A stretch of 52,817 bases of DNA. Source: Stenotrophomonas sp. BIGb0135 (lineage in GTDB: Bacteria; Pseudomonadota; Gammaproteobacteria; Xanthomonadales; Xanthomonadaceae). The notes under the pieces are model-generated. The model did no database searches, was not told the DNA's origin, and saw only the letters and a list, made by a program, of their open reading frames with translations. Where the stretch lies: assembly GCF_024810105.1 (NCBI RefSeq), contig NZ_JANUDX010000015.1, positions 1 through 52,817 of the forward strand, given 5' to 3'. Made by a program: the position numbers and the translations under genes. Of the stretch, positions 16,305 through 25,483 are shown in pieces. Each line of letters begins with the position of its first letter. The stretch's first letter is position 1.

Positions 16305-19301
16305 TCAGAACGTGTAGCGGACCCCGAACATGTAGCGCGGGCCGGTCTGGGTGGCGTAGCGCAGCATGTTGGTGTGGCGCGAGTAGGTGCGCATGGTTTC
16401 GTCGGTCAGGTTGATCGCTTCCAGGCTCAGGGTGAGCTGGTCGCTGACCGCGTAGCTGATGTTGAGGTCGAGCTGGCCGTAGGCATCGGTGTAGTTCGGG
16501 TTGGGGCCCTGGCCGCCGATGCCGTTGAGGAACGTGTCGCGCCAGTTGTAGGCCGCCCGCACCTGCCAGTTGTACTTCTCGTAGAACAGCACCAGGTTGG
16601 CCGAATCGCTCAGGCCGATCATCGGGTACTGGTCGCCCAGGCTCAGGTTGTCGAAGGTCAGCCCGGATTTCACCTTGGTGTAGTTGGCGGCCAGGCCGAA
16701 GCCGGTCTGCCCGAACAACTGCTGCACGCTCAGTTCCCAGCCGTCCAGGTGGTCCGAACGCTGGTTGGCCGGCACGGTGATGTCGAACCCGGCCACCGGG
16801 TCGCCAGGCTGGCCGACGATGGTGCCGGTGCGCTGCCCGGCCGAGTTGGTGCCGGTGGCGGTCACGCCCGGATCGCCGTCGTGGTTGGCGAAGATGTAAT
16901 CGCGGATGCACGGCATGTCGGTCACCCCGCAGCCCGATGCCAAGGCCTCGTTCCAGTAGGTGCCGCCCACCGGCGTATGCAGCCCGGCGCTGTTGTCGCG
17001 CACGATGGTGTTGCTGATGAAGTTCTTGATGTTCTTGCGGAAGAAGCCGACCGAGGCATAGCTGGATTCGCCGTAGTACCACTCCAGCGACAGGTCGATG
17101 TTGTCCGACAGCAGCGGCTCCAGGCCCGGGTTGCCGCGCGAGCCGGTGCCGCCCTGGGTGCGCACGATGGTGTCGAAGCGCCGACCGCTGTCGATCTGGG
17201 TCCAGCCGGGCCGGCCGATGCTGCGGCTGTAGCTGCCGCGCAGGGCGAGTGTTTCGGACAGGTCCAGCTTCAGGTCCACGTTGGGCAGCACGTAGTCGTA
17301 CTTGCCCTTGCCGCCGATGAAGGTACCCTCGGCGGCGTAGCCCAGGTTGAACTCATTGGCCGAGCCCCAGTTGATGCTGGTCGGCACGCGCACCAGCGCG
17401 GTCGATTCCACCTCGGTCTGCTCGTAGCGCACGCCGGCGGCCACATGCAGCGGCATCGTCCAGTCGAAGGTGGTGCGGTACTGCAGGTAGGCGCTCTTGG
17501 AGGTTTCGGTGGTGCGGATGTCTTCGGTGTACTCGGTGGGCGCCAGGTAACAGGTGGGGCAGGGCGGCTCGCCGTTGGCGGCGACCTGGCCGGCACGTTC
17601 GCGCAGGCGGTCGAAATCGAACACCAGGAACTGCCCGGTCAGGCGCGGGTCGCCGTGGCCGGAGAACGCATCGAAGTACCTGGCCATGTCATCGGCGTAC
17701 CAGATGCTGTCGTCGTAGTCGGCCGGCGTGCCGAGGCCGCCCCAGGTGTCGCGCTGCATGATCGCCGAGGCCGAGCGGTTCTCCACCTTGGTGTGGCCCA
17801 CGCCGAAATCCAGTGCGGAATAGTCGGCGAACTTGAACGTGCCGCGGCCCTGGTACTGCTGCACCTTGGACTTGTTGTAGCTGTTCTGGAACACCGAACC
17901 GGTGACCAGCGCATCGGCGGCCTGCACGCCGCCCGGCGGCAGCGCGATGTTGATGATCGGCAGGTCGCCGCTGTAGTCCACGGTGGTCTTGCCGCGCACG
18001 AAAGCGGCCACGCCGAGCACGCCGGCCGAGCCGTACGGGCCGTCCGGCTGGGATTCGGCGGTCGAGTTGTGGACGTCGAAGGACAGGTCCAGCGCGTCGT
18101 TCACTGCCCAGTCCACGTTGAAGCCGAGCGAATCCATCGTGTTCTTGGTGGCCAGCTTCATGCCGCCCATGGACACGTCCGAGTTGGTCATGTCCTCGCT
18201 GTAGAGGATCGGCGCCGATATCGGGCCATTGGTCCAGTTGCTGTCGCCGGGCCCGTAGTTGAACCACACCGACAGCTCGCTGCGCTGCTGCTGCACTTTG
18301 TTTTCCACGTAGGTGTAATCCAGCGTGGTGGTGACGTTGTCGGCTGGCTTCCATTGCAACGTGGCCTGGCCATTGGTGCGCTGGCGCTGCACGCCGTTGA
18401 CGTTGTAGGCGGTGTTCTGCGGGCGCGCGTACACGTCGGTGGGGCCGGGCCGGTTCTGGATGCGGTCCGCATACCCCTGGCCCGGCTGCGGCAGGGCGCG
18501 CCAGTCGGTGCTTTCATTGCCGTAGAACGTGGCCCAGCCTTCGGCCACGGTGGCCTGGTTGAAGCCGGAGTCGCGCTCCTGGTAGCTGCCGCTCAAGGTC
18601 ACGCCGAAGCGGTCGTCGGCGTAGCGCTGGCTGAAGATGCCCGACAGTTCGCCGGTGACGCTGGCGCCCTGCAGCGTGCGCGGCAGGTTGTCGTTGGAGC
18701 TGTCGTTGACCGCCTTCAGGCCGAGGCTGATGACCGGCTCGGATTCCAGCGGGCGCATCGTCTTGATGTCGATGGTGGCGCCGATGCCGCCGGTGGGATT
18801 GTCGGCGCGGGTGGTCTTGTACACCTCCACCGCCGAGATCGACTCGGAGGCGATGTTGGCGAAGTCGAACGAGCGCGAGCCGGACAGTCCGCCACCGCCG
18901 TTGCCGAGGTTGGAGGACGGCATCTGGCGGCCGTTGAGCAGCACCAGGTTGAAGTCCGGGCCGATGCCGCGCACGGTCACCTTGGAGCCTTCGCCGCTGG
19001 ACGTGCGGTCGATCGATACGCCGCTGATGCGCTGCAGCGATTCTGCCAGGTTGGTATCGGGGAACTTGCCGATGTCCTCGGCGACGATGCCATCGACGAC
19101 GCCCTGGCTGTCGCGCTTGAGGTTCATCGACGAGGTGAGGCTGCCACGGATGCCGGTGACCTGCACCGCATCGAGCGTGGTCGGGTCGGGGCTCTGCGCC
19201 GACGGCGTGGCGGCATCCTGGGCCCAGGCCGGGCTGGCCAGCACGGCCAGCAGAGCCGAAGCAAGCATCGCTTTGCGAGGTACGACCTTGTACGTCTTCA
19301 T
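16305..19301 (-). CDS. TonB-dependent receptor (outer membrane), probably for a beta-glucoside
   Basis: 998 aa from ATG 19301 (GGAGGGAGC just upstream). Residues 1-27 are a signal peptide (AWA-Q). A TonB-box-like segment TLDAVQVTG (42-50) precedes the plug domain, recognised by IGKFPDTNLAESLQRISGVS and VRGIGPDFNLVLLNGRQ. The rest is a large 22-strand barrel ending in the canonical C-terminal aromatic pattern (YMFGVRYTF). Size and plug sequence place it with the oligosaccharide-type receptors of xanthomonads. The context (sugar permease, LacI regulator, GH3 enzyme) suggests uptake of a glucose-containing oligosaccharide. A LacI-type palindrome lies 93 bp upstream of the start codon. Substrate is inferred, not seen. 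Confidence 0.92.
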   Translation of the reverse strand: MKTYKVVPRKAMLASALLAVLASPAWAQDAATPSAQSPDPTTLDAVQVTGIRGSLTSSMNLKRDSQGVVDGIVAEDIGKFPDTNLAESLQRISGVSIDRTSSGEGSKVTVRGIGPDFNLVLLNGRQMPSSNLGNGGGGLSGSRSFDFANIASESISAVEVYKTTRADNPTGGIGATIDIKTMRPLESEPVISLGLKAVNDSSNDNLPRTLQGASVTGELSGIFSQRYADDRFGVTLSGSYQERDSGFNQATVAEGWATFYGNESTDWRALPQPGQGYADRIQNRPGPTDVYARPQNTAYNVNGVQRQRTNGQATLQWKPADNVTTTLDYTYVENKVQQQRSELSVWFNYGPGDSNWTNGPISAPILYSEDMTNSDVSMGGMKLATKNTMDSLGFNVDWAVNDALDLSFDVHNSTAESQPDGPYGSAGVLGVAAFVRGKTTVDYSGDLPIINIALPPGGVQAADALVTGSVFQNSYNKSKVQQYQGRGTFKFADYSALDFGVGHTKVENRSASAIMQRDTWGGLGTPADYDDSIWYADDMARYFDAFSGHGDPRLTGQFLVFDFDRLRERAGQVAANGEPPCPTCYLAPTEYTEDIRTTETSKSAYLQYRTTFDWTMPLHVAAGVRYEQTEVESTALVRVPTSINWGSANEFNLGYAAEGTFIGGKGKYDYVLPNVDLKLDLSETLALRGSYSRSIGRPGWTQIDSGRRFDTIVRTQGGTGSRGNPGLEPLLSDNIDLSLEWYYGESSYASVGFFRKNIKNFISNTIVRDNSAGLHTPVGGTYWNEALASGCGVTDMPCIRDYIFANHDGDPGVTATGTNSAGQRTGTIVGQPGDPVAGFDITVPANQRSDHLDGWELSVQQLFGQTGFGLAANYTKVKSGLTFDNLSLGDQYPMIGLSDSANLVLFYEKYNWQVRAAYNWRDTFLNGIGGQGPNPNYTDAYGQLDLNISYAVSDQLTLSLEAINLTDETMRTYSRHTNMLRYATQTGPRYMFGVRYTF

Positions 19302-19393
19302 GAAAGCTCCCTCCCCAGGGAAATCGATAATGGCGGTCCTACGGCGTGATGGCGCGGTTCCACTGCACAGTCGGCCGGATTGGGAGCCATGGC

Positions 19394-19407
19394 TGACAGC
19401 GTTGTCA
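19394..19407. promoter_or_regulatory. Putative LacI-family operator upstream of the receptor gene
   Basis: TGACAGCGTTGTCA, one mismatch from the perfect palindrome TGACAGCGCTGTCA seen upstream of the GH3 gene. The central CG and 14-bp length are typical of LacI-family operators. It lies 93 bp upstream of the receptor start. Confidence 0.65.
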
Positions 19408-19643
19408 ACAAACACCCCTTCGCGTCCCCCCTCCATGCGCGGTGCGGGCGATGTCCAGCGCTGTCGTCGGCATGCACGGGAAGGCGGGCAAACGCCTGCG
19501 GCGCAGGCCTTGCCATGCGTTTTTCACCGCACGGGGTCGTGCGGTTTCAGCAGCGCAGCAGCGTTGTGCAGTGCAGAACGAAACTGCGCGAAGCACACCG
19601 CGCGCCGCGCCGGGCACCGTTCGTCCTGCCATGACCGATCGGC

Positions 19644-19658
19644 TGACAGCGCTGGACA
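19644..19658. promoter_or_regulatory. Putative LacI-family operator upstream of the sugar permease gene
   Basis: TGACAGCGCTGGACA: the left ten bases are identical to the palindrome at 22266-22279, while the right half is one base longer (TGGACA instead of TGTCA). It is 69 bp upstream of the permease ATG. Weaker than the other two sites. Confidence 0.5.
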
Positions 19659-19726
19659 ATCGTGGACGAAGCGGGTTCCATGTGTGGCCGCCGCGTGGCC
19701 GGCACCCCCTTCCGGAAGGACATGCA

Positions 19727-20998
19727 ATGGACAACCCTGCTGCAGTTCGCGGGCAACACGTGCAAAGCAATGGCGTGGCGCTGGCGGTGGTCACCGCTAT
19801 TTTCTTCATGTGGGGTTTCCTCACCTGCCTCAACGACATCCTCATCCCGCACCTCAAGGCCGCGTTCGCCTTGACCTGGGTGCAGGCGATGCTGGTGCAG
19901 TTCACTTTCTTCGGCGCGTACTTCCTGATGTCGCTGCCGGCCGGGCGCCTGGTCGCCGCGGTGGGCTACAAGCGCGGCATCGTTGCGGGCCTGGCCATCG
20001 CCGGGGTCGGCGCGTTGCTGTTCTGGCCCGCCGCGCACGCGCACGTGTATGGGCTGTTCCTCGGTGCGTTGTTCGTGCTCGCCACCGGCATCACCGTGCT
20101 GCAGGTAGCGGCCAACCCCTACGTGGCGCTGCTCGGTCCCGAACAGACCAGTTCCAGCCGGTTGACTCTGGCGCAGTCGATGAATGCGTTGGGCACCACG
20201 CTGGCACCGCTGTTTGGCGGGTTGCTGATCCTGTCCGCCGAGCCGCGCACCGATGCGGCGCTGGCGCTGTTGCCGCAGGCCGAGGCCTTGGCGTATCGCG
20301 CCGCCGAGGCGCAGTCCGTGCAGCTGCCGTACTTCGGCCTGGCCGTGGCGCTGTTCGTGCTGGCCGCGGCGATCTGGATGTTCCGCCTGCCGGCCATCCC
20401 CGGCGTGGAAGAGGGCGCGGTCGGTGGTCGACTGCGTGATGCCCTGCGCCATCGGCACCTGCGTTATGGGGTGCTGGCGATCTTCTTCTATGTGGGCGCG
20501 GAAGTGTCCATCGGCAGCGTGCTGGTCAACTTCCTGTCCATGCCGGGCATCGGCGAAGGCCTGACCGAGCAGGAGGCCACCCGCTACGTGTCGTTGTACT
20601 GGGGCGGTGCACTGGCCGGCCGCTTGATCGGCACGGTACTGCTGGCGCGGCTGGACCCGCGGCGCCTGCTGGGCATCTTCGCGCTGGTGGTGATGGCGCT
20701 GCTGGCGGTGACCATGCTCGGCAGTGGCGGGCTGGCCAAGTGGGCGGTGGTCAGCATCGGCCTGTTCAACTCGATCATGTTCCCGACCATCTTCGCGTTG
20801 GCCATCAGCCGCCTGGGCGCGTTGACCGGGCAGGGTTCGAGCCTGCTGGTGATGGCGATCGTCGGTGGCGCGGTGGTGCCGCTGGCGATGGGCTGGCTGG
20901 CCGATCGCCACGGCCTGCAGCTGTCCTTCCTGCTGCCGATGCTGTGCTACCTGTACATCGTCTTCTACGCGTGGTGGGGCGCGCGCCGCAGCGCGTAA
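19727..20998 (+). CDS. Sugar:H+ symporter, MFS, FucP/GluP family
   Basis: 423 aa from ATG 19727, with GGAAGGA six bases upstream. About 12 membrane helices are visible. The first helix region FFMWGFLTCLNDILIPHLK matches the FucP-family signature (WGF...LNDIL), and the segments FFGAYFLMSLPAGRLV and VLQVAANPYVALLG are also characteristic of the glucose/galactose and fucose permease branch. It would import a monosaccharide or small sugar across the inner membrane. Divergent from the TonB receptor gene, convergent with the LacI gene (9-bp gap), and preceded by a candidate operator. Glucose released by the GH3 enzyme is the simplest substrate; this is inference. Confidence 0.9.
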   Translation: MDNPAAVRGQHVQSNGVALAVVTAIFFMWGFLTCLNDILIPHLKAAFALTWVQAMLVQFTFFGAYFLMSLPAGRLVAAVGYKRGIVAGLAIAGVGALLFWPAAHAHVYGLFLGALFVLATGITVLQVAANPYVALLGPEQTSSSRLTLAQSMNALGTTLAPLFGGLLILSAEPRTDAALALLPQAEALAYRAAEAQSVQLPYFGLAVALFVLAAAIWMFRLPAIPGVEEGAVGGRLRDALRHRHLRYGVLAIFFYVGAEVSIGSVLVNFLSMPGIGEGLTEQEATRYVSLYWGGALAGRLIGTVLLARLDPRRLLGIFALVVMALLAVTMLGSGGLAKWAVVSIGLFNSIMFPTIFALAISRLGALTGQGSSLLVMAIVGGAVVPLAMGWLADRHGLQLSFLLPMLCYLYIVFYAWWGARRSA

Positions 20999-21007
20999 AC
21001 GCGCCGC

Positions 21008-22015
21008 TCAGCGCCGACGGGGTGCGTGGGTGGACTCACGCACCAGGACCGCATGCTCGACGGTGACCATGCGCCCGCCGTCGGCCGACCGGATCCGGTC
21101 GATCAGCTGCTCGGTGGCCAGCGTGCCCATGCGCGCGGTGGGCTGCCGCACCGTGGTCAGCGCCGGGTAGATGTGCCCGGCGATGGGGGTGTCATCGAAG
21201 CCACACACCGACAGGTCCCTGGGCACGCGCAGGCCGCGCTGCCCGGCCACGCGGTAGACCGCGGCCGCCATGTCGTCGTTGGCGGCGAAGATCGCCGTCG
21301 GCGGTTGCGGCAGGTCGAGCAGCGTGTTGGCTGCCTCGATGCCGGACTCGAACGAAAACTGCCCGCTGGCCACCAGTGCCGGGTCGTAGGCGATGCCGTG
21401 CGCACGCAGCGCCTGGCGATAGCCGGCCAGCCGCCACTGGCAGGCACCGTGCGCGCGCGGCCCCTTGATGTGGGCGATGCGGCGATGGCCCTGCGCGACC
21501 AGGTGGCCGATCAGCTCGACCACCGCGGTGGTCTCGTCCATGCGCACCCCGATGCAGCCATCGGGATGGCGCGGGGCGATGCTGGCGAACGGGATCTCGT
21601 GCTCCTCCAGGTAGGCCAGCACCACGGCATCGTCGGTCAGCGGCGGGATCAGCACCACCCCATCGGGCCGCGAATTCTCGAACAGCGCGGCCAGGTCGGG
21701 GAGGGTGCTGCGGCCGACGCCGACCGGCCCCAGGATCAGGTTGTAGTGGCTGGCGTGGCAGGCCTCGAGCATCCCGTTCTGGATTTCCATCAGGTAGTTG
21801 CGCGAGGGGTTGTTGTAGACCAGCGCCAATGCGTAGGAGCGCTGCCCGGCCAGGCTGCGCGCGGACAGGTTGGGCTTGTAGCCCAGCCGCGCCACTGCCG
21901 CGGCCACGCGCTCGCGTGTTTCGGCGCGCACGTTGGGCTCGTTGTTGAGCACGCGGGACACGGTCTTGATCGAAACGCCCGCAACTGCGGCGACATCCTC
22001 GATTCGACTACGCAT
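21008..22015 (-). CDS. LacI-family transcriptional regulator
   Basis: 335 aa from ATG 22015. The N-terminal helix-turn-helix IEDVAAVAGVSIKTVSRVLNN and the hinge YKPNLSARSLAGQRS are standard for the LacI/GalR family. The rest is a periplasmic-binding-protein-like effector domain (ALVYNNPSRNYLMEIQNGM, IFAANDDMAAAVYRVA, CGFDDTPIAGHIYPALTTV). It probably represses the surrounding receptor, permease and GH3 genes through the three TGACAGCGCTGTCA-like sites and responds to a glucoside or glucose. Divergent from the GH3 gene. Confidence 0.95.
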   Translation of the reverse strand: MRSRIEDVAAVAGVSIKTVSRVLNNEPNVRAETRERVAAAVARLGYKPNLSARSLAGQRSYALALVYNNPSRNYLMEIQNGMLEACHASHYNLILGPVGVGRSTLPDLAALFENSRPDGVVLIPPLTDDAVVLAYLEEHEIPFASIAPRHPDGCIGVRMDETTAVVELIGHLVAQGHRRIAHIKGPRAHGACQWRLAGYRQALRAHGIAYDPALVASGQFSFESGIEAANTLLDLPQPPTAIFAANDDMAAAVYRVAGQRGLRVPRDLSVCGFDDTPIAGHIYPALTTVRQPTARMGTLATEQLIDRIRSADGGRMVTVEHAVLVRESTHAPRRR

Positions 22016-22393
22016 GGTGCGGTGGATCCTATGTGGGGGCAGGTCGGCAGATGCCGATGGTAGTGCGGCGGTGTCGAAACGGTGTTGCCGATGCAGGCGG
22101 ATGTTGCCATGCCGCGATGACTTCTGGCGTACCCGCGCATTCCGTGCGGCATCGCAACACCGGCAGCATGATCCAGGCACGCGTTTGAACGCCAGCCCCC
22201 GTCGTTGCGGGACCGACGCGGCCACCGCGACGTTGCGCAGTTGACAGTACTGGCCGCGCTTTGTATGACAGCGCTGTCAGGCAGGGGCGTTGAACCGATC
22301 CAAATCGCGTCGGCATGACGTGCTGCGCACCGCGCAGTGCGCCCGACCGCGGCAACGCCCGCCCCGATCACGCGTCATTCCCACCGGAGGTAG
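22016..22393. promoter_or_regulatory. Divergent regulatory region between lacI-type gene and GH3 gene, with operator 22266-22279
   Basis: 378 bp without a gene. TGACAGCGCTGTCA at 22266-22279 is a perfect 14-bp palindrome, the best of the three candidate operators. A further half-match, TGACAGTACTGGCC, is at 22242-22255. The perfect site lies 115 bp upstream of the GH3 start and 251 bp from the regulator start, so both genes could be controlled. Confidence 0.7.
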
Positions 22394-24931
22394 ATGTCAG
22401 TGAACAGCCCCAACAAGACCCTTCTTGGTACCTGCCTGCTGTTGGCCCTGGCCGCGCCGGTCGCTGCCGCGCCGGCCACCGGCGAGACGCTCAAGGACTG
22501 GCCGCGGGTGACCAGCGCGATCACGCCGGATGCCGCCATCGAAGCGCGCGTGCAGCAGATCCTGGCGCAGATGACCCTGGCGCAGAAGATCGGGCAGATG
22601 ACCCAGCCCGAGATCAAGACCATCACCCCCGCGCAGGTGCGCCAGTACTACATCGGTTCGGTGCTCAACGGCGGCGGTTCGTGGCCGGGCATGGACAAAC
22701 ATGCCAGCGTGGCCGACTGGCTGGCGCTGGCCGATGCCTACCGCGCCGCGTCGCTGGCCACCGACGCGGCTACGCCGATCCCCGTGATCTGGGGCACCGA
22801 CGCGGTGCACGGGCACAACAACGTCTACGGGGCCACGCTGTTCCCGCACAACATCGGGCTGGGCGCGGCCGGCGATGCCGCGCTGATCGAGCGGATCGGC
22901 GAAGCCACCGCGCGTGCGACCCGGGCCACCGGCATCGACTGGGTCTTCGCCCCCACCCTGGCAGTGGCGCACGATCCGCGCTGGGGCCGCACTTACGAAA
23001 GTTTCTCCTCCGACCCCGCCCGCGTGCGCGAGTACGCCCGTGCCTACGTCAAGGGCGCGCAGGGCCGCTTTGGCGATGACGGCAACGTGGTCGCCACGGC
23101 CAAACACTACATCGGCGACGGTGCCACCGAGCAGGGGCGCGATCAGGGCGAGGCGCGGGTGGACAAGGCCACGATGGTCAACGTGCACGGCCAGGGCTAC
23201 TACGGCGCGCTCGGCGAGGGCGTGCAGACGGTGATGGCCTCCTTCAACAGCTGGAACGATCGCAGCGGCCGCGTGGACTACGGCAAGATGCACGGCAACA
23301 AGGCGCTGCTGACCGACGCGCTTAAGGAGAAAATGGGCTTCGATGGCTTTGTCGTCTCCGACTGGAACGGCATCGCGCAGGTGCCCGGTTGCCGTAACGA
23401 CAGTTGTGCGCAGGCGATCAATGCCGGCATCGACATGGTGATGGTGCCCGACGACTGGAAGGCATTCATCGCCAATACCACCGCCCAGGTGGAACGCGGC
23501 GAGATCCCGATGGCGCGCATCGACGATGCGGTCACCCGCATCCTGCGGGTCAAGCTGCGCGCCGGCCTGTTCGACCACGCGCCATCGGACAGCCGTTACG
23601 CCGGCGACGCCAGCGCGGTGCAGCACCGCGCGCTGGCGCGGCGCGCGGTCAGCGAGTCGCTGGTGCTGTTGAAGAACCAGGGCAGCGCACTGCCGTTGCG
23701 TCGCGATGCGCGGGTGATGGTGGTGGGCAAGAGTGCCGACAGTCTTTCCGACCAGGCCGGTGGCTGGTCGCTGACCTGGCAGGGAACGGAGAACACGAAT
23801 GCCGATTTCCCCCATGCCGATTCGGTACTGGGCGCATTGCGTGCCGAACTGGGCACGCGGCAGGTGACCTACAGCGCCGACGCTGCCGGGCTGGACCCCG
23901 CGCAGTTCGACGTGGTCGTGGCAGTGGTCGGTGAGACGCCCTACGCCGAAACCAACGGCGACATCCTCGCCTCCGATTCGGTCAGCCACAGTCGCGCCTA
24001 CCCGCAGGACCTGGCCGTGTTGCGCGCCGCCCACGCCACCGGCAAACCGGTGGTCACGGTGTATTTCTCCGGCCGGCCGATGTACGTCAACGACCTGTTG
24101 AACCTGTCGCAGGCGTTCGTGGCCGCCTGGCTACCCGGTACCGAAGGCCGTGGCATCAGCGACGTGCTGGTGGCCGGCAAGGACGGCACGCCGGCGCACG
24201 ATTTCCGCGGCCGGCTGAGCTTCCCGTGGCCGGGCGTGCCGTGCCCGGCGCCGATCGACCAGCCCGACGCGACGCGGCCGGCGCTGTTCAAGCTGGGCTA
24301 CGGCTTGCGCTATGCCGCGGCGGGGAACGTCGCGCGCCTGCCCGAAGCCAACCCGGACAACTGTGGCGAGGTGACCACGCTGCCCATCTTCAACCGTGCC
24401 GACACGCCGCCGTTCTCGTTGCACGTCGCTGCCGGCGGCGTTACCCAGCCGCTGGGCAATGATCTCAACGCCACGCTGCGCTGGCCGGCCACCACGCCGG
24501 TGGTGCAGGTGCGGACCGTGCAGGTGAATACCCAGCAGGACGCCAAGGAAGTCACCTGGCTGGCGCCGGCGCAGCTGATCGCACGCAGCACCTCGCGGCG
24601 CAACCTCGCCGCGCTGGCGCGCAACCACGGGGCGCTGCAGTTCGACGTGCAGCTGGTGCAGCGCCCGGGCTCGCCGGTGAAAGTGACCATGCAGTGCGGT
24701 ACCGGCTGCGAGGGCGGGGTGGATATCGCGCCGCTGCTGGCCAGGCGCGCGCCGGGGCAGAAGCAGACGGTGACGGTGCCGCTGGCGTGCTTCGCCAAAC
24801 AGGGCGTGGACCTGGGCGCGGTGGAAGCCCCGTTCGTGGTCAGCGCGGACAAGCCGTTTGCGGCAGCGTTCACCCACGTGCGGGTGTCGGTGGATGCGGA
24901 CAAGGCGGAAGGCGCAGTCCCCTGCCCGTGA
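22394..24931 (+). CDS. Secreted GH3 beta-glucosidase / exo-beta-glucanase
   Basis: 845 aa. ATG 22394 lies three bases after CGGAGG; the in-frame GTG at 22400 has better spacing and may be the true start. Signal peptide about 1-26 (VAAA-P), so the enzyme is periplasmic or outer-membrane located. GH3 N-domain: IPVIWGTDAVHGHNNVYG, TAKHYIGDGATEQGRDQGE, and the nucleophile Asp323 in FVVSDWNG. GH3 C-domain: SLVLLKNQGSALPL, with candidate acid/base Glu514 in VVGETPYAETNGD, as in barley exoglucanase-type enzymes. A C-terminal ExoP/galactose-binding-like domain (about 690-845) is present. It should release glucose from beta-1,3/1,4-glucosides. The last 17 codons are duplicated downstream (25165-25218). 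Confidence 0.94.
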   Translation: MSVNSPNKTLLGTCLLLALAAPVAAAPATGETLKDWPRVTSAITPDAAIEARVQQILAQMTLAQKIGQMTQPEIKTITPAQVRQYYIGSVLNGGGSWPGMDKHASVADWLALADAYRAASLATDAATPIPVIWGTDAVHGHNNVYGATLFPHNIGLGAAGDAALIERIGEATARATRATGIDWVFAPTLAVAHDPRWGRTYESFSSDPARVREYARAYVKGAQGRFGDDGNVVATAKHYIGDGATEQGRDQGEARVDKATMVNVHGQGYYGALGEGVQTVMASFNSWNDRSGRVDYGKMHGNKALLTDALKEKMGFDGFVVSDWNGIAQVPGCRNDSCAQAINAGIDMVMVPDDWKAFIANTTAQVERGEIPMARIDDAVTRILRVKLRAGLFDHAPSDSRYAGDASAVQHRALARRAVSESLVLLKNQGSALPLRRDARVMVVGKSADSLSDQAGGWSLTWQGTENTNADFPHADSVLGALRAELGTRQVTYSADAAGLDPAQFDVVVAVVGETPYAETNGDILASDSVSHSRAYPQDLAVLRAAHATGKPVVTVYFSGRPMYVNDLLNLSQAFVAAWLPGTEGRGISDVLVAGKDGTPAHDFRGRLSFPWPGVPCPAPIDQPDATRPALFKLGYGLRYAAAGNVARLPEANPDNCGEVTTLPIFNRADTPPFSLHVAAGGVTQPLGNDLNATLRWPATTPVVQVRTVQVNTQQDAKEVTWLAPAQLIARSTSRRNLAALARNHGALQFDVQLVQRPGSPVKVTMQCGTGCEGGVDIAPLLARRAPGQKQTVTVPLACFAKQGVDLGAVEAPFVVSADKPFAAAFTHVRVSVDADKAEGAVPCP

Positions 24932-24939
24932 GGCAACGG

Positions 24940-25040
24940 TAGAGCCGAGCCATTCTCGGCTGACGGCCCAGGATGGTCTCTGCACCGGCGGGGTTTTTGA
25001 TGCACGGACCGGAGAGCAGCCGAGCATGGCTCGGCTCTAC
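24940..25040. repeat. REP doublet (inverted pair of GTAG-type elements), copy 1
   Basis: Starts with TAGAGCCGAGCCATTCTCGGCT and ends with the inverted copy AGCCGAGCATGGCTCGGCTC plus TAC, separated by about 55 bp. The left element has one base change (ATTCT for ATGCT) that weakens its stem. This head-to-head arrangement is the REPIN type mobilised by RAYT transposases in related bacteria; no RAYT gene lies in this window. Confidence 0.85.
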
Positions 25041-25067
25041 CCGGGCAACGGTGGAGGTCCCGCGTTG

Positions 25068-25164
25068 GTGCAACGAAGGAGGCCCCGCATTGGTGCAGCG
25101 AAAGAGGCCACGTACCGGTGCGACAAAGGAGCCCCATTGGTGCAACGAAGGAGGCCACGTACCG
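25068..25164 (+). repeat. 25-bp tandem repeat array A
   Basis: Four units begin at 25068, 25093, 25118 and 25140, with the pattern GTGCAACGAAGGAGGCCCCG; lengths are 25, 25, 22 and 25 bp. Two units contain CCACGTACCG in place of CCCCGCATTG. The unit resembles the left arm and upstream flank of the terminator at 25484-25512 (TGCAACGAAAAAGGCCCCGC). Confidence 0.85.
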
Positions 25165-25218
25165 GTGCGGGTGTCGCTGGATGCGGACAAGGCGGAAGGC
25201 GCGGTCGGCGTCCCGTGA
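25165..25218 (+). pseudogene. Duplicated 3' tail of the GH3 gene
   Basis: Matches 24878-24931 at a constant offset of 287 bp: GTGCGGGTGTCG, then the codons for DADKAEGAV and the TGA stop. Differences are few (for example CTGGATG for GTGGATG and a changed Val-Pro end). It has no start of its own and is a by-product of a tandem duplication that also copied the REP doublet. Confidence 0.88.
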
Positions 25219-25226
25219 GGTCATGG

Positions 25227-25325
25227 TAGAGCCGAGCCATGCTCGGCTGACGGCCCAGGATGGTCTCTGCACCACCGGGTTTTCATGCGCGGACCGGAGA
25301 GCAGCCGAGCATGGCTCGGCTCTAC
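25227..25325. repeat. REP doublet, copy 2
   Basis: Same structure and same spacer words (GGCCCAGGATGGTCTCTGCA) as copy 1, at the same 287-bp offset. The left element here has the intact ATGCT centre. The spacer is 2 bp shorter, with several substitutions around the middle. Confidence 0.87.
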
Positions 25326-25330
25326 CTTTT

Positions 25331-25483
25331 GCGACGCAAGAGTCCCCGCGCAGGTGCAACGAAAGAGTCCCCGCGCAGGTGCAACGCAAGAGTCCCCGCA
25401 CAGGTGCAACGAAAGAGTCCCCGCCGCGATGCAACCAAAGGTGCTCCCATCGATGCAACGGAGGAGGCCCCACCGATGCAACG
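25331..25483 (+). repeat. 25-bp tandem repeat array B
   Basis: Units start at about 25331, 25354, 25379, 25404, 25430, 25454 and 25477. The first four are nearly identical (GTGCAACGAAAGAGTCCCCG plus CGCAG, 25 bp); later ones shorten to 26, 24 and 23 bp and grade into the flank of the terminator. The gradient suggests the array grew from the terminator's own left flank by slippage or unequal exchange. Confidence 0.87.

Noticed and set aside
16200..19349. Plus-strand open frame opposite the TonB receptor gene
   Set aside because: The minus-strand protein has signal peptide, plug and barrel end; the plus-strand product has no recognisable domain.
25068..25483. 25-bp arrays considered as CRISPR
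   Set aside because: Units are head-to-tail with no unique spacers and vary in length; they match the flank of the adjacent terminator.
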